Source: Ancylomarina subtilis
GTDB taxonomy: Bacteria > Bacteroidota > Bacteroidia > Bacteroidales > Marinifilaceae
Length of the DNA: 64,000 nucleotides
Direction: 5' to 3'
NCBI RefSeq assembly: GCF_004217115.1
Contig: NZ_SHKN01000001.1
Coordinates: 623,781-687,780 of the forward strand
The position numbers were made by a program, and so were the translations under genes. The notes below the pieces were generated by a model. The model did no database searches. It had not been told where the DNA came from and saw only the letters and a program-made list of their open reading frames with translations. Positions 50,568 through 60,145 of the stretch are shown here, in pieces. The first letter of the stretch is position 1; each line of letters begins with the position of its first letter.

Positions 50568-52532
50568 ATGCAGAAATTTAACCCAATAAAAAACTATCAG
50601 AATACCCGAAAAACCATAGGGTATGTCTCCAGAAAAGAGGCTACAGAAAAGGATTATAAACGTATCGGATTCATGTCGGGCCTCGAAGTTCATCAGCAAC
50701 TCAAAACCGAAAAGAAACTCTTCTGCCATTGCCCGGCAGGTATTCTGCACAATCACAACGATTTTGATGCGGAAATTATCCGTCACATGCGCCCCACGCT
50801 TTCAGAGCTTGGGGAGTATGACGGAACAGCTTTGATGGAGTTTAAAACCCGAAAAGAAATCACCTATCGTTTGAACAACAATTCGGCTTGTACCTACGAA
50901 ATTGATGATACCCCACCCTTTATCATTAATAAAGAGGCTCTGGAATATGCACTTGAAATCTCTTTGCTTTCTAATCTGAATATTGTGGGTGAAGTCCATA
51001 TCACCCGTAAACAATATTTGGATGGCAGTATTCCTGCGGGTTTTCAAAGAACCGCTATTCTTGGTGTTGAAGGTCATATTCAACTCAAAAACAAAAAGGT
51101 CCGTTTAATTCAATTGAGTATAGAAGAAGATTCCTGTCGGGAGATTTCAGATATTGGTCATAAGAGAGTATATAAAACGGATCGTCTGGGGATGCCTCTG
51201 ATTGAAACCGTCACCTATCCCGATTGTGAAACCCCTGATGAATTGAGAGAAGCAGCAGAATACATCCGTTTTCTCAATCGGAGTACCGGAAAAGTTAGAA
51301 CGGGAATGGGTGCAGGTCGCGAAGACGTGAATGTGAGTTGCAAGGGCGGTACACGTATCGAAATAAAGGGCGTGGCCCATAATAAATGGATACCAGAACT
51401 GTCGCACAACGAGGCTTTCCGTCAATGGGCTTTGCTTCATATTCAAAAATTGCTTAAAAATCAGGTTAAGAATCAGGAGAACTGGAAAATCAAGAGCATG
51501 AAGATTGATCCCGATCAGCTTAAGAACAAGCAGATGGCATCCATTAATTTCTCCAACAATGAGGTTTATGCTGTCAATCTGGAAGGCTTTCGGGGCATAC
51601 TCTCTCACTTTACCCAGCCTGGTCAGTGCTTTGCCAATGAAATAACCGATCGCTTAAAGGTTATCGCTTGTATCGAAAAGCCAAATATGATTCATTCTGA
51701 AGAAATTGATGGCTCAAGTGTTGAGGAAGATTTTAATCAAATTAGGAAACTTCTCAGTGCAAGAGACAAAGATGCACAAATCATCTTCTGGGGCCCCAAA
51801 GAAGATATTCCTACAGCTCTTGAAACCATTGAAGAAAGATGCCTGATGGCCTTTGACACCATTCCTCAGGAAACCCGCAAATCTTTTAAGGATGGCACCA
51901 CCATTTTTGAAAGAGTTCTACCCGGAGCAGACAGAATGTATCCTGATACCGATTCGGCTCCTATCCCCTTACCCAATAACTATATCGAAGGGCTTAATAA
52001 AAACTTACCGGTTGAAATATTCAAGCGCTACGAGCAACTCCGCTCATGGGCCATACCAAGCGATACCGATCATTATATTCTAAAGAATAATTTGGTTCCG
52101 GTTATCGAGAAAATCGAAAAATTAAAGATCCCGGCAAAGTTTATTGGTACTTTCTTCGGACATACCTTTAAATATGTAGAGGGCAAATACAAAAAGCACG
52201 ATGACTTTAAATATAATCGAATAGTAAAAATGTTCGAATACATTCAAAAGCACAAACTGCATTATACCATCTCCAAACTGATGCTTCCTGTGCTAATAGA
52301 GCATCCAAATATGGATTTCTCTTCAATTCTGACAAGCATTAATTTTAAGAAAAGAAGCCTTGACGAATTATTGGCACCTGTCAATTATCTATATGAAAAA
52401 TACAGAGAATCCAACTCTCAAATTCATAAAGAAAAGGTTGTTAACTGGATTATGGGTCAGCTTCATCTGCAAGCTACCGGTAATTTAGCATTAAGCGAAT
52501 TGAAAACTAAAATCGAAAAAGCTATTAAATAG
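50568..52532 (+). CDS. gatE: Archaeal-type Glu-tRNA(Gln) amidotransferase subunit E
   Basis: A 654-residue GatB/GatE-family kinase/amidotransferase subunit that activates Glu-tRNA(Gln) with ATP so that ammonia from GatD gives Gln-tRNA. GatB-like motifs run from IGFMSGLEVHQQLKTEKKLFCHCPAG (residues 33-58) through EEDSCREIS and GMPLIETVTYPDCETPDE to TGKVRTGMGAGREDVNVSC. The GAD-type insert (ILSHFTQPGQCFANEITDRLKV ... MIHSEEIDG), present in GatE and absent in GatB, and a YqeY-like tail (about 570-654) make this GatE, not GatB. It is 10 bp upstream of gatD. About 30 N-terminal residues are extra compared with archaeal GatE. Confidence 0.92.
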   Translation: MQKFNPIKNYQNTRKTIGYVSRKEATEKDYKRIGFMSGLEVHQQLKTEKKLFCHCPAGILHNHNDFDAEIIRHMRPTLSELGEYDGTALMEFKTRKEITYRLNNNSACTYEIDDTPPFIINKEALEYALEISLLSNLNIVGEVHITRKQYLDGSIPAGFQRTAILGVEGHIQLKNKKVRLIQLSIEEDSCREISDIGHKRVYKTDRLGMPLIETVTYPDCETPDELREAAEYIRFLNRSTGKVRTGMGAGREDVNVSCKGGTRIEIKGVAHNKWIPELSHNEAFRQWALLHIQKLLKNQVKNQENWKIKSMKIDPDQLKNKQMASINFSNNEVYAVNLEGFRGILSHFTQPGQCFANEITDRLKVIACIEKPNMIHSEEIDGSSVEEDFNQIRKLLSARDKDAQIIFWGPKEDIPTALETIEERCLMAFDTIPQETRKSFKDGTTIFERVLPGADRMYPDTDSAPIPLPNNYIEGLNKNLPVEIFKRYEQLRSWAIPSDTDHYILKNNLVPVIEKIEKLKIPAKFIGTFFGHTFKYVEGKYKKHDDFKYNRIVKMFEYIQKHKLHYTISKLMLPVLIEHPNMDFSSILTSINFKKRSLDELLAPVNYLYEKYRESNSQIHKEKVVNWIMGQLHLQATGNLALSELKTKIEKAIK

Positions 52533-52541
52533 TCAACTATT

Positions 52542-53924
52542 ATGGAAGATATTTTTCAAGGATATAAAGGTGGTGCGTTGGAGATACTTAAAAACTATAA
52601 TGTCAGAGTTTGGGGAACGGCAAAGATTACCACGACGCGCGGCGATTTTGTAGGCACCATCTTGCCCAGATCAGAAAACGATGACGATCAGCATATTGTT
52701 TTAAAAATCATTACAGGGTATAATATTGGTGTGGATATCATTACCATCACCGATATGCAGGAAACGGGCTACAAAAAAGCCAACTATAAAATTCCGGAAA
52801 AAGAGTTTCCTACTACGGAAGGTCTGCCCAATGTCAAACTTTTTGGTACAGGAGGGACGATTGCTTCACGTCTGGATTATAGAACCGGAGCCGTTATTCC
52901 GGCATTCTCCCCTGGTGAATTGTATGGTGCTGTACCTGAGTTGGCCGATATCTGTAATTTAACGACAGAGAAAGTCTTTGCCGTATTTAGCGAAAATATG
53001 GGGCCTAAGCAGTATTTGCAACTGGCTAAAGCCATCGGTAAAGAGATTGAGAACGGTGTTGATGGCATCGTCATTGGTCATGGTACTGATACCATGCATC
53101 ACACAGGTGCAGCCTTGACTTTTATGGTGCAAAACTCACCTGTGCCTATCGTGATTGTAGGATCACAACGCTCATCTGACCGTCCCAGCTCCGATGCAGC
53201 CTTAAACCTGATGCATGCCATGTATGCTGCCGGAAATTCAGATATTGCTGAAGTAATGGTCTGCATGTTCGGCCCCACTTCGGACGAATACGGCTTGTTA
53301 CATAAGGGAACCCGTGTGCGCAAGATGCACTCCTCTTACCGATCAACATTCCGAACCATTGGAGATACACCACTGGCTATGGTCAATCGTCATAAAATTG
53401 ACTACATTAAAAAAGAGTATAAACCCCGAAGAAAAGACAGAAACGTAACGATAAAGCCTTATTTCAGTGATAAGGTAACCATGCTTTATTACTATCCAGG
53501 CATGAAACCCGACGTTTTAGATGCCCTAGTTGACTGTGGATACAAAGGAATTGTGTTTATTGGAACGGGCTTAGGACATGTGAATAAGGAATTGTATCCA
53601 TCCATTGCAAGAGCCAAGAAAAAGGGCGTTTATATGTTTATGACTCTTCAAACACTTTGGGGCTATGTTCAGATGTTTGTTTACGAAACCGGTCGTGAAA
53701 TGATGGCAAGAGGCATTGTTCCCGGAGGTAATATGCTGCCTGAGGTGGCCTACATCAAACTGGGCTGGGCATTGGGTCAGACAGACGATCTTGAGGAAGT
53801 TCATCGATTGATGCTAACCCCTGTCAACGATGAAATAACCGAAAGAGAACCTTATAATGGTTATCTTTTGTATCAGGGAGGAATTCCTGAGGTGGAAGAA
53901 TTCATCAAGGCGGTTCACAAATAA
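52542..53924 (+). CDS. gatD: Archaeal-type Glu-tRNA(Gln) amidotransferase subunit D
   Basis: A 460-residue asparaginase-like glutaminase subunit supplying ammonia to GatE. An N-terminal beta-barrel domain (residues 1-90) that ordinary asparaginases lack precedes the two-domain asparaginase fold. Catalytic residues fit GatD: T106 in GTGGTIAS, T182-D183 in HGTDTM, K261 in RVRKMHSSYRSTFR, the last being a characteristic GatD signature. Together with gatE (10 bp upstream) it forms the GatDE heterodimer, known mainly from Archaea. A plain L-asparaginase is unlikely because of the N-terminal domain and the partner gene. Confidence 0.92.
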   Translation: MEDIFQGYKGGALEILKNYNVRVWGTAKITTTRGDFVGTILPRSENDDDQHIVLKIITGYNIGVDIITITDMQETGYKKANYKIPEKEFPTTEGLPNVKLFGTGGTIASRLDYRTGAVIPAFSPGELYGAVPELADICNLTTEKVFAVFSENMGPKQYLQLAKAIGKEIENGVDGIVIGHGTDTMHHTGAALTFMVQNSPVPIVIVGSQRSSDRPSSDAALNLMHAMYAAGNSDIAEVMVCMFGPTSDEYGLLHKGTRVRKMHSSYRSTFRTIGDTPLAMVNRHKIDYIKKEYKPRRKDRNVTIKPYFSDKVTMLYYYPGMKPDVLDALVDCGYKGIVFIGTGLGHVNKELYPSIARAKKKGVYMFMTLQTLWGYVQMFVYETGREMMARGIVPGGNMLPEVAYIKLGWALGQTDDLEEVHRLMLTPVNDEITEREPYNGYLLYQGGIPEVEEFIKAVHK

Positions 53925-54009
53925 TGATGTAAATAATGGTAGAGATGTCATGCACTGCGTCTTAACCCTTATTTTTCATTGAATATTTTCAATATTAATG
54001 ACATAAAAT

Positions 54010-54044
54010 AATGCCCCAAACCGTAATCAGTTTGGGGCGTTTGA
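54010..54044. terminator. Bidirectional terminator between gatD and RND operon
   Basis: GCCCCAAAC pairs with GTTTGGGGC around CGTAATCA. The plus side continues GTTTGATT, the minus side ATTATTTTATG. The genes on both sides converge here. Confidence 0.8.
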
Positions 54045-54061
54045 TTAAATATAAAATCGTA

Positions 54062-57000
54062 TTACTTGTAATTCTTCTTTTCAGTGATATAATAAATCAA
54101 CGGAACGATTAACAGCGTTAAGAAAGTTGATGCAATGGTTCCACCCATAAGTGAAATGGCCAATCCCTGGAAAATCGGATCAAATAAAATCACCACAGCT
54201 CCAATCACAACGGTTCCTGCTGTTAGCAGAATGGGTGTTGTTCGCACCGCTCCCGCTTCAATCACAGCTTCCTTTAAAGGAATCCCTTCCGCCAACCTCA
54301 AATTAATAAAGTCGATGAGCAATATGGAATTACGAACCATAATTCCTGCCAGGGCAATCAATCCAATCATCGATGTCGCGGTAAAGAAAGCCCCCATCAA
54401 CCAGTGACCAATCAGAATACCAACCAAAGATAAAGGAATGGCTACCATCATGACAAAAGGCACTTTAAAATTCTGAAACCAGCCAATGATTAGCATATAA
54501 ATCACCAAAAGAACAACAGCAAAGGCGGTTCCCAGATCACGGAAAACTTCATAGGTAATTTGCCATTCACCATCCCATTTCAGGCTATAATCATCCTCAA
54601 AAAAGGGTTGATGTGTATATTCCTCCGTCAATGAAAATCCTTGAGGGACTTTAATCTCACCCAAGTTCTCTGAGATTCCCAAAATACCATAAACAGGGCT
54701 TTCAAGCTTACCTGCTACATCAGCTGTGACATATACCACACGCTTTTGATTCTTACGATAAATACTCTTCTCTTTGGTAACCTCATTCACCTCAACAATG
54801 TCACCAATGGCTATCATTTCACCTGTTTGAGTCAAAATATTCACTTTCTTCAAGTCGTTTAAACTCGATCTTTCTTCCTCTTTCAAACGCAAATTAATAC
54901 CAATTTGCTCATGCTCATTTTCCTGATAAAATTGAGAAACATCCTGACCATTTAGAGTCATCGCAATAGATTGAACCACTTGCTGTGTATTCACTCCGGC
55001 CAGCATGGCTTTTTCCTTTTTTACATCAAATTGAAATTCTTTCTGATCATCTTCAATCAACCAATCCACATCAACCACATCAGGCGTCTTACTAAACAGT
55101 GTTTTCAATTGGGAAGCAATTGCAACTTGTTCCTGATCGTTAGGTCCATAAACCTCAGCCACTAAAGTTGACATAACCGGAGGTCCTGGTGGGACTTCTA
55201 CCACTTTTACATTGGCATTAAACTTCTTACCAATGGCTTGTAAACCCGGACGCATGGCCTTAGCAATATCATGCGACTGCTCATCTCTATCTTTCTTGTG
55301 AGTTAGATTAACCTGAATATCAGCCATATTTGAACCTCTACGCAAATCGTAATGACGCACTAAGCCGTTGAAATTCATTGGAGCGGCAGTTCCTATATAA
55401 CACTGGTAATCCAAAACATTCTCTTGCTGTGCCACATAGGTAGCGAGCTCTTTCGTCACCATTGCCGTCCGTTCAAGGGTTGTTCCCTCAGGCATATCAA
55501 TAATCACCTGAAATTCATTCTTATTATCAAAAGGTAACATTTTAACCGCTACCATTTTGAAATAAACCAAGGTGGTTGAAGCCAATAATAGAACTGTTAC
55601 TGAAATAATAAATGACCAGCGCAGTTTTGGAGATTCCAACATAGGGCGCATGGTTTTATTATAGATCTTATAGATAAAGCCATCCTCTAACTTAAACTTA
55701 CTCTCAATCTTTTCTTTATCATCCTCGCCACCTTTCAACAAACGATAAGCCAAATATGGCGTAATGGTTAGAGCAACTAATAAGGAAAATATCATGGCAA
55801 TCGATGCTCCAATGGGCATTGGACTCATATATGGGCCCATTAAACCTGACACAAAGACCATAGGCAGAACAGCTGCAATAACAGTGAAAGTCGCCAGAAT
55901 CGTTGGATTACCCACCTCGTCGATAGAAACAAGAGCCGCATCCATAAAAGACATTTTCTTCATTTTGAAATGACGGTGCATATTCTCAGCAATAATAATG
56001 GAGTCGTCCACCACAATTCCCGTTACAAAGACCAAAGCAAATAAGGTAATTCTATTTAAAGTATAATCCAGATAATAGTAACTAAACATGGTCAAAGCAA
56101 ATGTGATAGGTACCGAAAGGAATACAACCAATCCACCCCGCCATCCCATGGCCAACATCACAACAAAAGTTACCGCCAAGATGGCTCCTAAGAGGTGTAA
56201 TAATAACTCTCCCACCTTATCTGATGCTGTTGCGCCATAATTACGAGTGACTTCCACATGAACATCCGAAGGAATTAAATCCTTTTTCAAGAGTTCCAGC
56301 TTATTTAAAATCTGATCTGCAATCTTCATCGCATCTGCTCCTCTGCGCTTGGCTACCGAAAGTGTTACAGCAGGGTATTCACCTTTAAAGGCTGCATGCT
56401 TATCATTTACTTTTCCATAACCAAAACTCACATATTGAGAAGGAATCTCTGGACCATCTAGGACTTCAGCCACTTGTTTTAAATACACCGGGCTTCCGCT
56501 GTTCACACCAACAACCAAATTAGAAAGCTCTTCAGCATTCTCGATAAAGTTACCCGTCTTAACCAAGAACTGATTATCGTTGTTATTGAAAGAACCTGAA
56601 CCCATTTGTTGATTCGAAGCCTGAATTTTTTGTGCAATACTCAAAACATCGATATGGTAGTTAGCCATCAACTCACGGTTCAAAATCACCTGAAGTTGAC
56701 GCGAACGGCCACCCCTAATTGCAGTAGATGACACTTCGCTCACTTTTTCAACCTCATTATTCAATTCCTGAGCCATTCGACGCAATTGAAAATCATCATA
56801 TTTCTCACTCCAAAGCGTCAAGCCCAGGACTGGAACATCGTCAATCGCACGCGTTTTAATCAGTGGAAAAGAAACCCCTTTAGGCATCTCATCCATATGT
56901 TTCATAATCTCATTGTACATCTTCACAAGAGAACGTTCCACATCCTCACCCACATAAAATTGTACAATAAGCATGGCTTGTTCAGACATAGAAGTCGAAT

Positions 57001-57256
57001 AAACATATTCTACGCCTGGTATATTTGCAACCACCTTTTCGAGTGGCTTTACAATTCTTGATTCAACCTCAATGGGTGTCGCTCCCGGGTAAGCTAAAAA
57101 AATATCAGCTATAGGGACATCAATCTGCGGTTCCTCCTCCCGAGGTGTTAGATACGAACTGTAAGCCCCAATCACCAAAAAGGCAATCATCAACAGTGGG
57201 GTCAGTTTCGATTTTATAAAGAGTTTGGCAATTCCGCCAGCAAATCCTGTTTTCAT
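54062..57256 (-). CDS. RND efflux transporter, inner-membrane permease
   Basis: A 1064-residue proton-driven exporter of the AcrB/MexB superfamily. It has a first membrane helix at about residues 17-33, two large periplasmic loops, and the TM4 proton-relay motif GIVVDDSIIIAENMHRHFKM with paired Asp. The second half carries GVLRNS-like IMVRNSILLIDFINLRLAEG in TM10. The region EEPQIDVPIADIFLAYPGATPIEVE is typical of the drug/solvent-type permeases. The signal could be metals, drugs or organic acids; no methionine-rich copper site is evident. It is the last gene of a TolC-MFP-RND operon. Confidence 0.92.
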   Translation of the reverse strand: MKTGFAGGIAKLFIKSKLTPLLMIAFLVIGAYSSYLTPREEEPQIDVPIADIFLAYPGATPIEVESRIVKPLEKVVANIPGVEYVYSTSMSEQAMLIVQFYVGEDVERSLVKMYNEIMKHMDEMPKGVSFPLIKTRAIDDVPVLGLTLWSEKYDDFQLRRMAQELNNEVEKVSEVSSTAIRGGRSRQLQVILNRELMANYHIDVLSIAQKIQASNQQMGSGSFNNNDNQFLVKTGNFIENAEELSNLVVGVNSGSPVYLKQVAEVLDGPEIPSQYVSFGYGKVNDKHAAFKGEYPAVTLSVAKRRGADAMKIADQILNKLELLKKDLIPSDVHVEVTRNYGATASDKVGELLLHLLGAILAVTFVVMLAMGWRGGLVVFLSVPITFALTMFSYYYLDYTLNRITLFALVFVTGIVVDDSIIIAENMHRHFKMKKMSFMDAALVSIDEVGNPTILATFTVIAAVLPMVFVSGLMGPYMSPMPIGASIAMIFSLLVALTITPYLAYRLLKGGEDDKEKIESKFKLEDGFIYKIYNKTMRPMLESPKLRWSFIISVTVLLLASTTLVYFKMVAVKMLPFDNKNEFQVIIDMPEGTTLERTAMVTKELATYVAQQENVLDYQCYIGTAAPMNFNGLVRHYDLRRGSNMADIQVNLTHKKDRDEQSHDIAKAMRPGLQAIGKKFNANVKVVEVPPGPPVMSTLVAEVYGPNDQEQVAIASQLKTLFSKTPDVVDVDWLIEDDQKEFQFDVKKEKAMLAGVNTQQVVQSIAMTLNGQDVSQFYQENEHEQIGINLRLKEEERSSLNDLKKVNILTQTGEMIAIGDIVEVNEVTKEKSIYRKNQKRVVYVTADVAGKLESPVYGILGISENLGEIKVPQGFSLTEEYTHQPFFEDDYSLKWDGEWQITYEVFRDLGTAFAVVLLVIYMLIIGWFQNFKVPFVMMVAIPLSLVGILIGHWLMGAFFTATSMIGLIALAGIMVRNSILLIDFINLRLAEGIPLKEAVIEAGAVRTTPILLTAGTVVIGAVVILFDPIFQGLAISLMGGTIASTFLTLLIVPLIYYITEKKNYK

Positions 57257-57391
57257 ATGTTTTTAATTTCATGTTCTTGACATATGGAATTCGCCAAGTA
57301 ATCTTCTTCCTATCTTGTGGAAGGCTTTGCTTATGGCTCGTTTCATATGATATAGAAAATTAGTCTTGAATTTTGAAAAACCTCATTTTGT

Positions 57392-58477
57392 TTATTTTGT
57401 GCCAGTCACCTTAAGTTTAGCTCCATCCCATATCTTACCCTCATAAGATACAACGTATTGCTCACCGGAACTTAAACCTGAAAGCACTTCAATTGAGCTG
57501 CCATAAGTCTTTCCAACACGAATCCAACGTAAAAGAGCGGTACCACTCTGACTTAAAGTATAAACCCCCACAAGTTGGCCTCTCTCTACCAGTACCGATT
57601 TTGGAATAAGAATACGATTTTCTTCTCCCATACAGATTAAAACTTTGGCAAACATCCCTGAATACAGTTTGAATTCTGAATCCTTCATGTCATCGAGCTG
57701 CAGTTTCATTTCGTACTGATTACCTGAATCAAGTGCTGAGGGGTTAATCTCAGACACACGCGCCGGTATACGGCGATTGTCTTGTGCAGAAAGTTCAACT
57801 TCTACAAAATCCCCAACCTTTATCTGCGAAATTTCGGATTCAGGAACCTTAGCAATGACATCATATCCTCCTTTTTTCTCAATTGAAAGCAAGGGCATTC
57901 CCGGAGTAGCCAAATCACCAGCTTTTACAAAGTGCTTGGTTACTCGCCCATTATAAGGTGCTCTGACATTGGCATATTTCAAAGTTTCTTCAACTTCAAC
58001 AAGCATTCCCCTGGCAGCCTGTAATTTCGACTCCGCGACCTGTTTTTGAATTTGCATTCCTTCAAGTTCCTTCTTTGAAGCCGATTTTTTATCAAATAAA
58101 GATTGATAACGTTCTAAATTCTTTTCGGCATCTGCTAAAAGCGTTTCAGCAACCCGAACATTTGCCTCTGCTTGCTTCTTTTTTGCAAGTATATCCGTAT
58201 TTCGAATTTGTAAAAGAAGTTGACCTTTCTTAACCGTCTCTCCTAATTTGACATATACTTTCTCCACCTGCCCCATGATTCGCGTACTCAACCTTGAATG
58301 GGTTGCAGCCTCAAGCTTTCCTGTAAAACTCAAAAGTTCAGGTTGTTTTATGGTCTTTGCCTTTGCAACTTCAACCATCAGGTCAAATCCTTCAGCTTTC
58401 TTTTTAACAGGCTCACTGCTACATGAAACCAAAAATCCTAGAGCAATTAAAACGCTTAAATAATATCGTGTATTCAT
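57392..58477 (-). CDS. RND efflux membrane-fusion protein (periplasmic adaptor)
   Basis: A 361-residue adaptor with lipoprotein signal (ALGFLVSCSSEP). Order of parts: membrane-proximal start (SFTGKLEAATHSRLSTRIMGQVEKVYVKLGETVKKGQLLLQI, lipoyl half), a helical hairpin (about 88-150), the second lipoyl half (VRAPYNGRVTKHFVKAGDLATPGMPLLSIEK), then a beta-barrel and membrane-proximal domain. It bridges the RND permease and TolC. It sits about 135 bp before the permease gene and 40 bp after the outer-membrane gene. Confidence 0.92.
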   Translation of the reverse strand: MNTRYYLSVLIALGFLVSCSSEPVKKKAEGFDLMVEVAKAKTIKQPELLSFTGKLEAATHSRLSTRIMGQVEKVYVKLGETVKKGQLLLQIRNTDILAKKKQAEANVRVAETLLADAEKNLERYQSLFDKKSASKKELEGMQIQKQVAESKLQAARGMLVEVEETLKYANVRAPYNGRVTKHFVKAGDLATPGMPLLSIEKKGGYDVIAKVPESEISQIKVGDFVEVELSAQDNRRIPARVSEINPSALDSGNQYEMKLQLDDMKDSEFKLYSGMFAKVLICMGEENRILIPKSVLVERGQLVGVYTLSQSGTALLRWIRVGKTYGSSIEVLSGLSSGEQYVVSYEGKIWDGAKLKVTGTK

Positions 58478-58516
58478 ATCTTCTTTTTTGAATAGTTCTT
58501 GTTGATGATTTTGATT

Positions 58517-59848
58517 TTAGTTTAACTCTTTCTCCAATAGAAATTCTAAATAGAACTTAGCTGTATAATAGTTAAAGATTGCATTTAGATATTCTAAGTT
58601 TTTAACCGCGGATAAGCTTTCGGCTTGAATTAAATCGGTCGTTTTTTCCAGTCCATTCTTAAAACGATTGGTTCGAATTCGCATGGCTTCTTCAGCCTGT
58701 TCTTTTGCTAATCGTCCGGTTTCAATTTTTTGGAGACTCAGGATTAGTGAACGCTTGGCTTCTTTCAGCTTCAAGTTGTTTTGCTCAAGGTAATCCTGAA
58801 AATCAAGTTCCTGAAGTTGAAGTTCTGCTTTGGCTTTTTTTATCTTTCCAACATTCTTATAACCCTTAAATAAATCCCACGACAAAGAGGCACCTATCAT
58901 ATAATTATTAGCTTTTGTACCTAAAAATTCTTTATCATTCCATTCGTAGGCTCCAAAAGCATTAATTCTGGGCAGAAACTTATTCCGAGCCGATTTTAAC
59001 ATCTGCTCCTTTGCCGATACCCCCTTTTTATAGGCTAATATATCTGATCGATTTTCATTGCTTGTTTCATCCTGAATAGTCGATCCCCCTAGAGGTTCTT
59101 GGAAGTCATCAACAGCTATTAAACTATCTGCAGATTCAAATCCAAGTAAAAAAGCCAAATAATCTGCCGCTCCCTTGCGTTGATTCTTGGTCTGATTCAA
59201 TTGATTTTCGACCTCTAAAGCACGAACTTTTGCTGACAAAACATCGGCCTCAATAAGTAAGTCTTCTGTGAACAAATCCAAACTCTGTTTCAAGTTAGCA
59301 TCAGCACTTGCTTTTGCCTTTTCAAAAACTTTAACAGCCTCCTGTGCAACTTGCAATTGCTTATAGGCCTTCTTCACTTCGAATTTAATATACTCACTGG
59401 TTCTCTCCGCTTGCAAACTCACGGCTTCGAAACCAAATTTGGCAGCCTTACGCTCATGAATCCCATCAAAGTTTAACAAGGGTTGCTCAACTTTAACCTG
59501 TGTTTGGAAATTTTCCATTGAACCTGGATCATTAAGTAAAACCGGGTTAAAATCAGCACTTGTTACCACCTCTTGTTTCAGTTTAAAACCAAAACTTGCT
59601 AAGGGATCATTCGTTCTGATAGCCGTGTGAGAAAGATTAATTCCCGGAAGAAATAAGGAATGTGATTGTTGATAATTTGCTTTAGCAATATCAATACGGG
59701 CTTTTGATTTCTTAATCTCTTTATTATTCTGTTCTGCTTTTACCAAAGCCTCTTTGAGGCTGATAGCTATCTCATTAGTCTGTGCAGCTCCGTAAAAAGC
59801 ATTAAAAAAAACAAAAAGGATTATCAATCGATAGGATAACTTTTGCAT
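58517..59848 (-). CDS. TolC-family outer-membrane efflux protein
   Basis: A 443-residue outer-membrane factor with signal peptide ending in GAAQ. The two structural repeats start at about residue 30 (LKEALVKAEQNNKEIKKSKARIDIAKANYQQSHSLFLPGINLS) and about residue 270 (YKKGVSAKEQMLKSARNKFLPRINAFGAYEW), each giving a helical hairpin of the tunnel plus two barrel strands. It is the first gene of the operon followed by the adaptor and permease genes; such a gene order is typical of Bacteroidota RND pumps. No TAnnTTTG element was found by eye upstream. Confidence 0.92.
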   Translation of the reverse strand: MQKLSYRLIILFVFFNAFYGAAQTNEIAISLKEALVKAEQNNKEIKKSKARIDIAKANYQQSHSLFLPGINLSHTAIRTNDPLASFGFKLKQEVVTSADFNPVLLNDPGSMENFQTQVKVEQPLLNFDGIHERKAAKFGFEAVSLQAERTSEYIKFEVKKAYKQLQVAQEAVKVFEKAKASADANLKQSLDLFTEDLLIEADVLSAKVRALEVENQLNQTKNQRKGAADYLAFLLGFESADSLIAVDDFQEPLGGSTIQDETSNENRSDILAYKKGVSAKEQMLKSARNKFLPRINAFGAYEWNDKEFLGTKANNYMIGASLSWDLFKGYKNVGKIKKAKAELQLQELDFQDYLEQNNLKLKEAKRSLILSLQKIETGRLAKEQAEEAMRIRTNRFKNGLEKTTDLIQAESLSAVKNLEYLNAIFNYYTAKFYLEFLLEKELN

Positions 59849-60032
59849 ATATATTCTGATTTTAGATTCTTTGATGGCTCAAAACTATATAAAAATCAAC
59901 ACATATCCAACTATCTATATATATAAAGAATTTATATCATCATAGATTAACCCCGCATATTTTTATATTAAAGGAAATTAACACTTTAGCTCGATAAGTA
60001 CAAATAATATTTTGTATTAAATACGATAGGTT

Positions 60033-60040
60033 TATCTTTG
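60033..60040 (+). promoter_or_regulatory. -7 promoter element of phosphofructokinase gene
   Basis: TATCTTTG matches TAnnTTTG, with TTTG at 60011-60014 as -33 element at 19 bp spacing. A leader of about 100 nt precedes the preferred ATG at 60146. Confidence 0.7.
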
Positions 60041-60145
60041 CCAACTAATCATCAGAAATGTTTCAAACCAGACTAAGTTTGAGGATTTTCATGATGCATG
60101 AAGACATTAAAATTGAAAGCTAGTCGTAAAATACAACTAAAAACC

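Noticed and set aside
52542-53924. Simple L-asparaginase instead of GatD
   Set aside because: The N-terminal extra domain, the RKMHSSYRS motif and the adjacent gatE gene all fit GatD.
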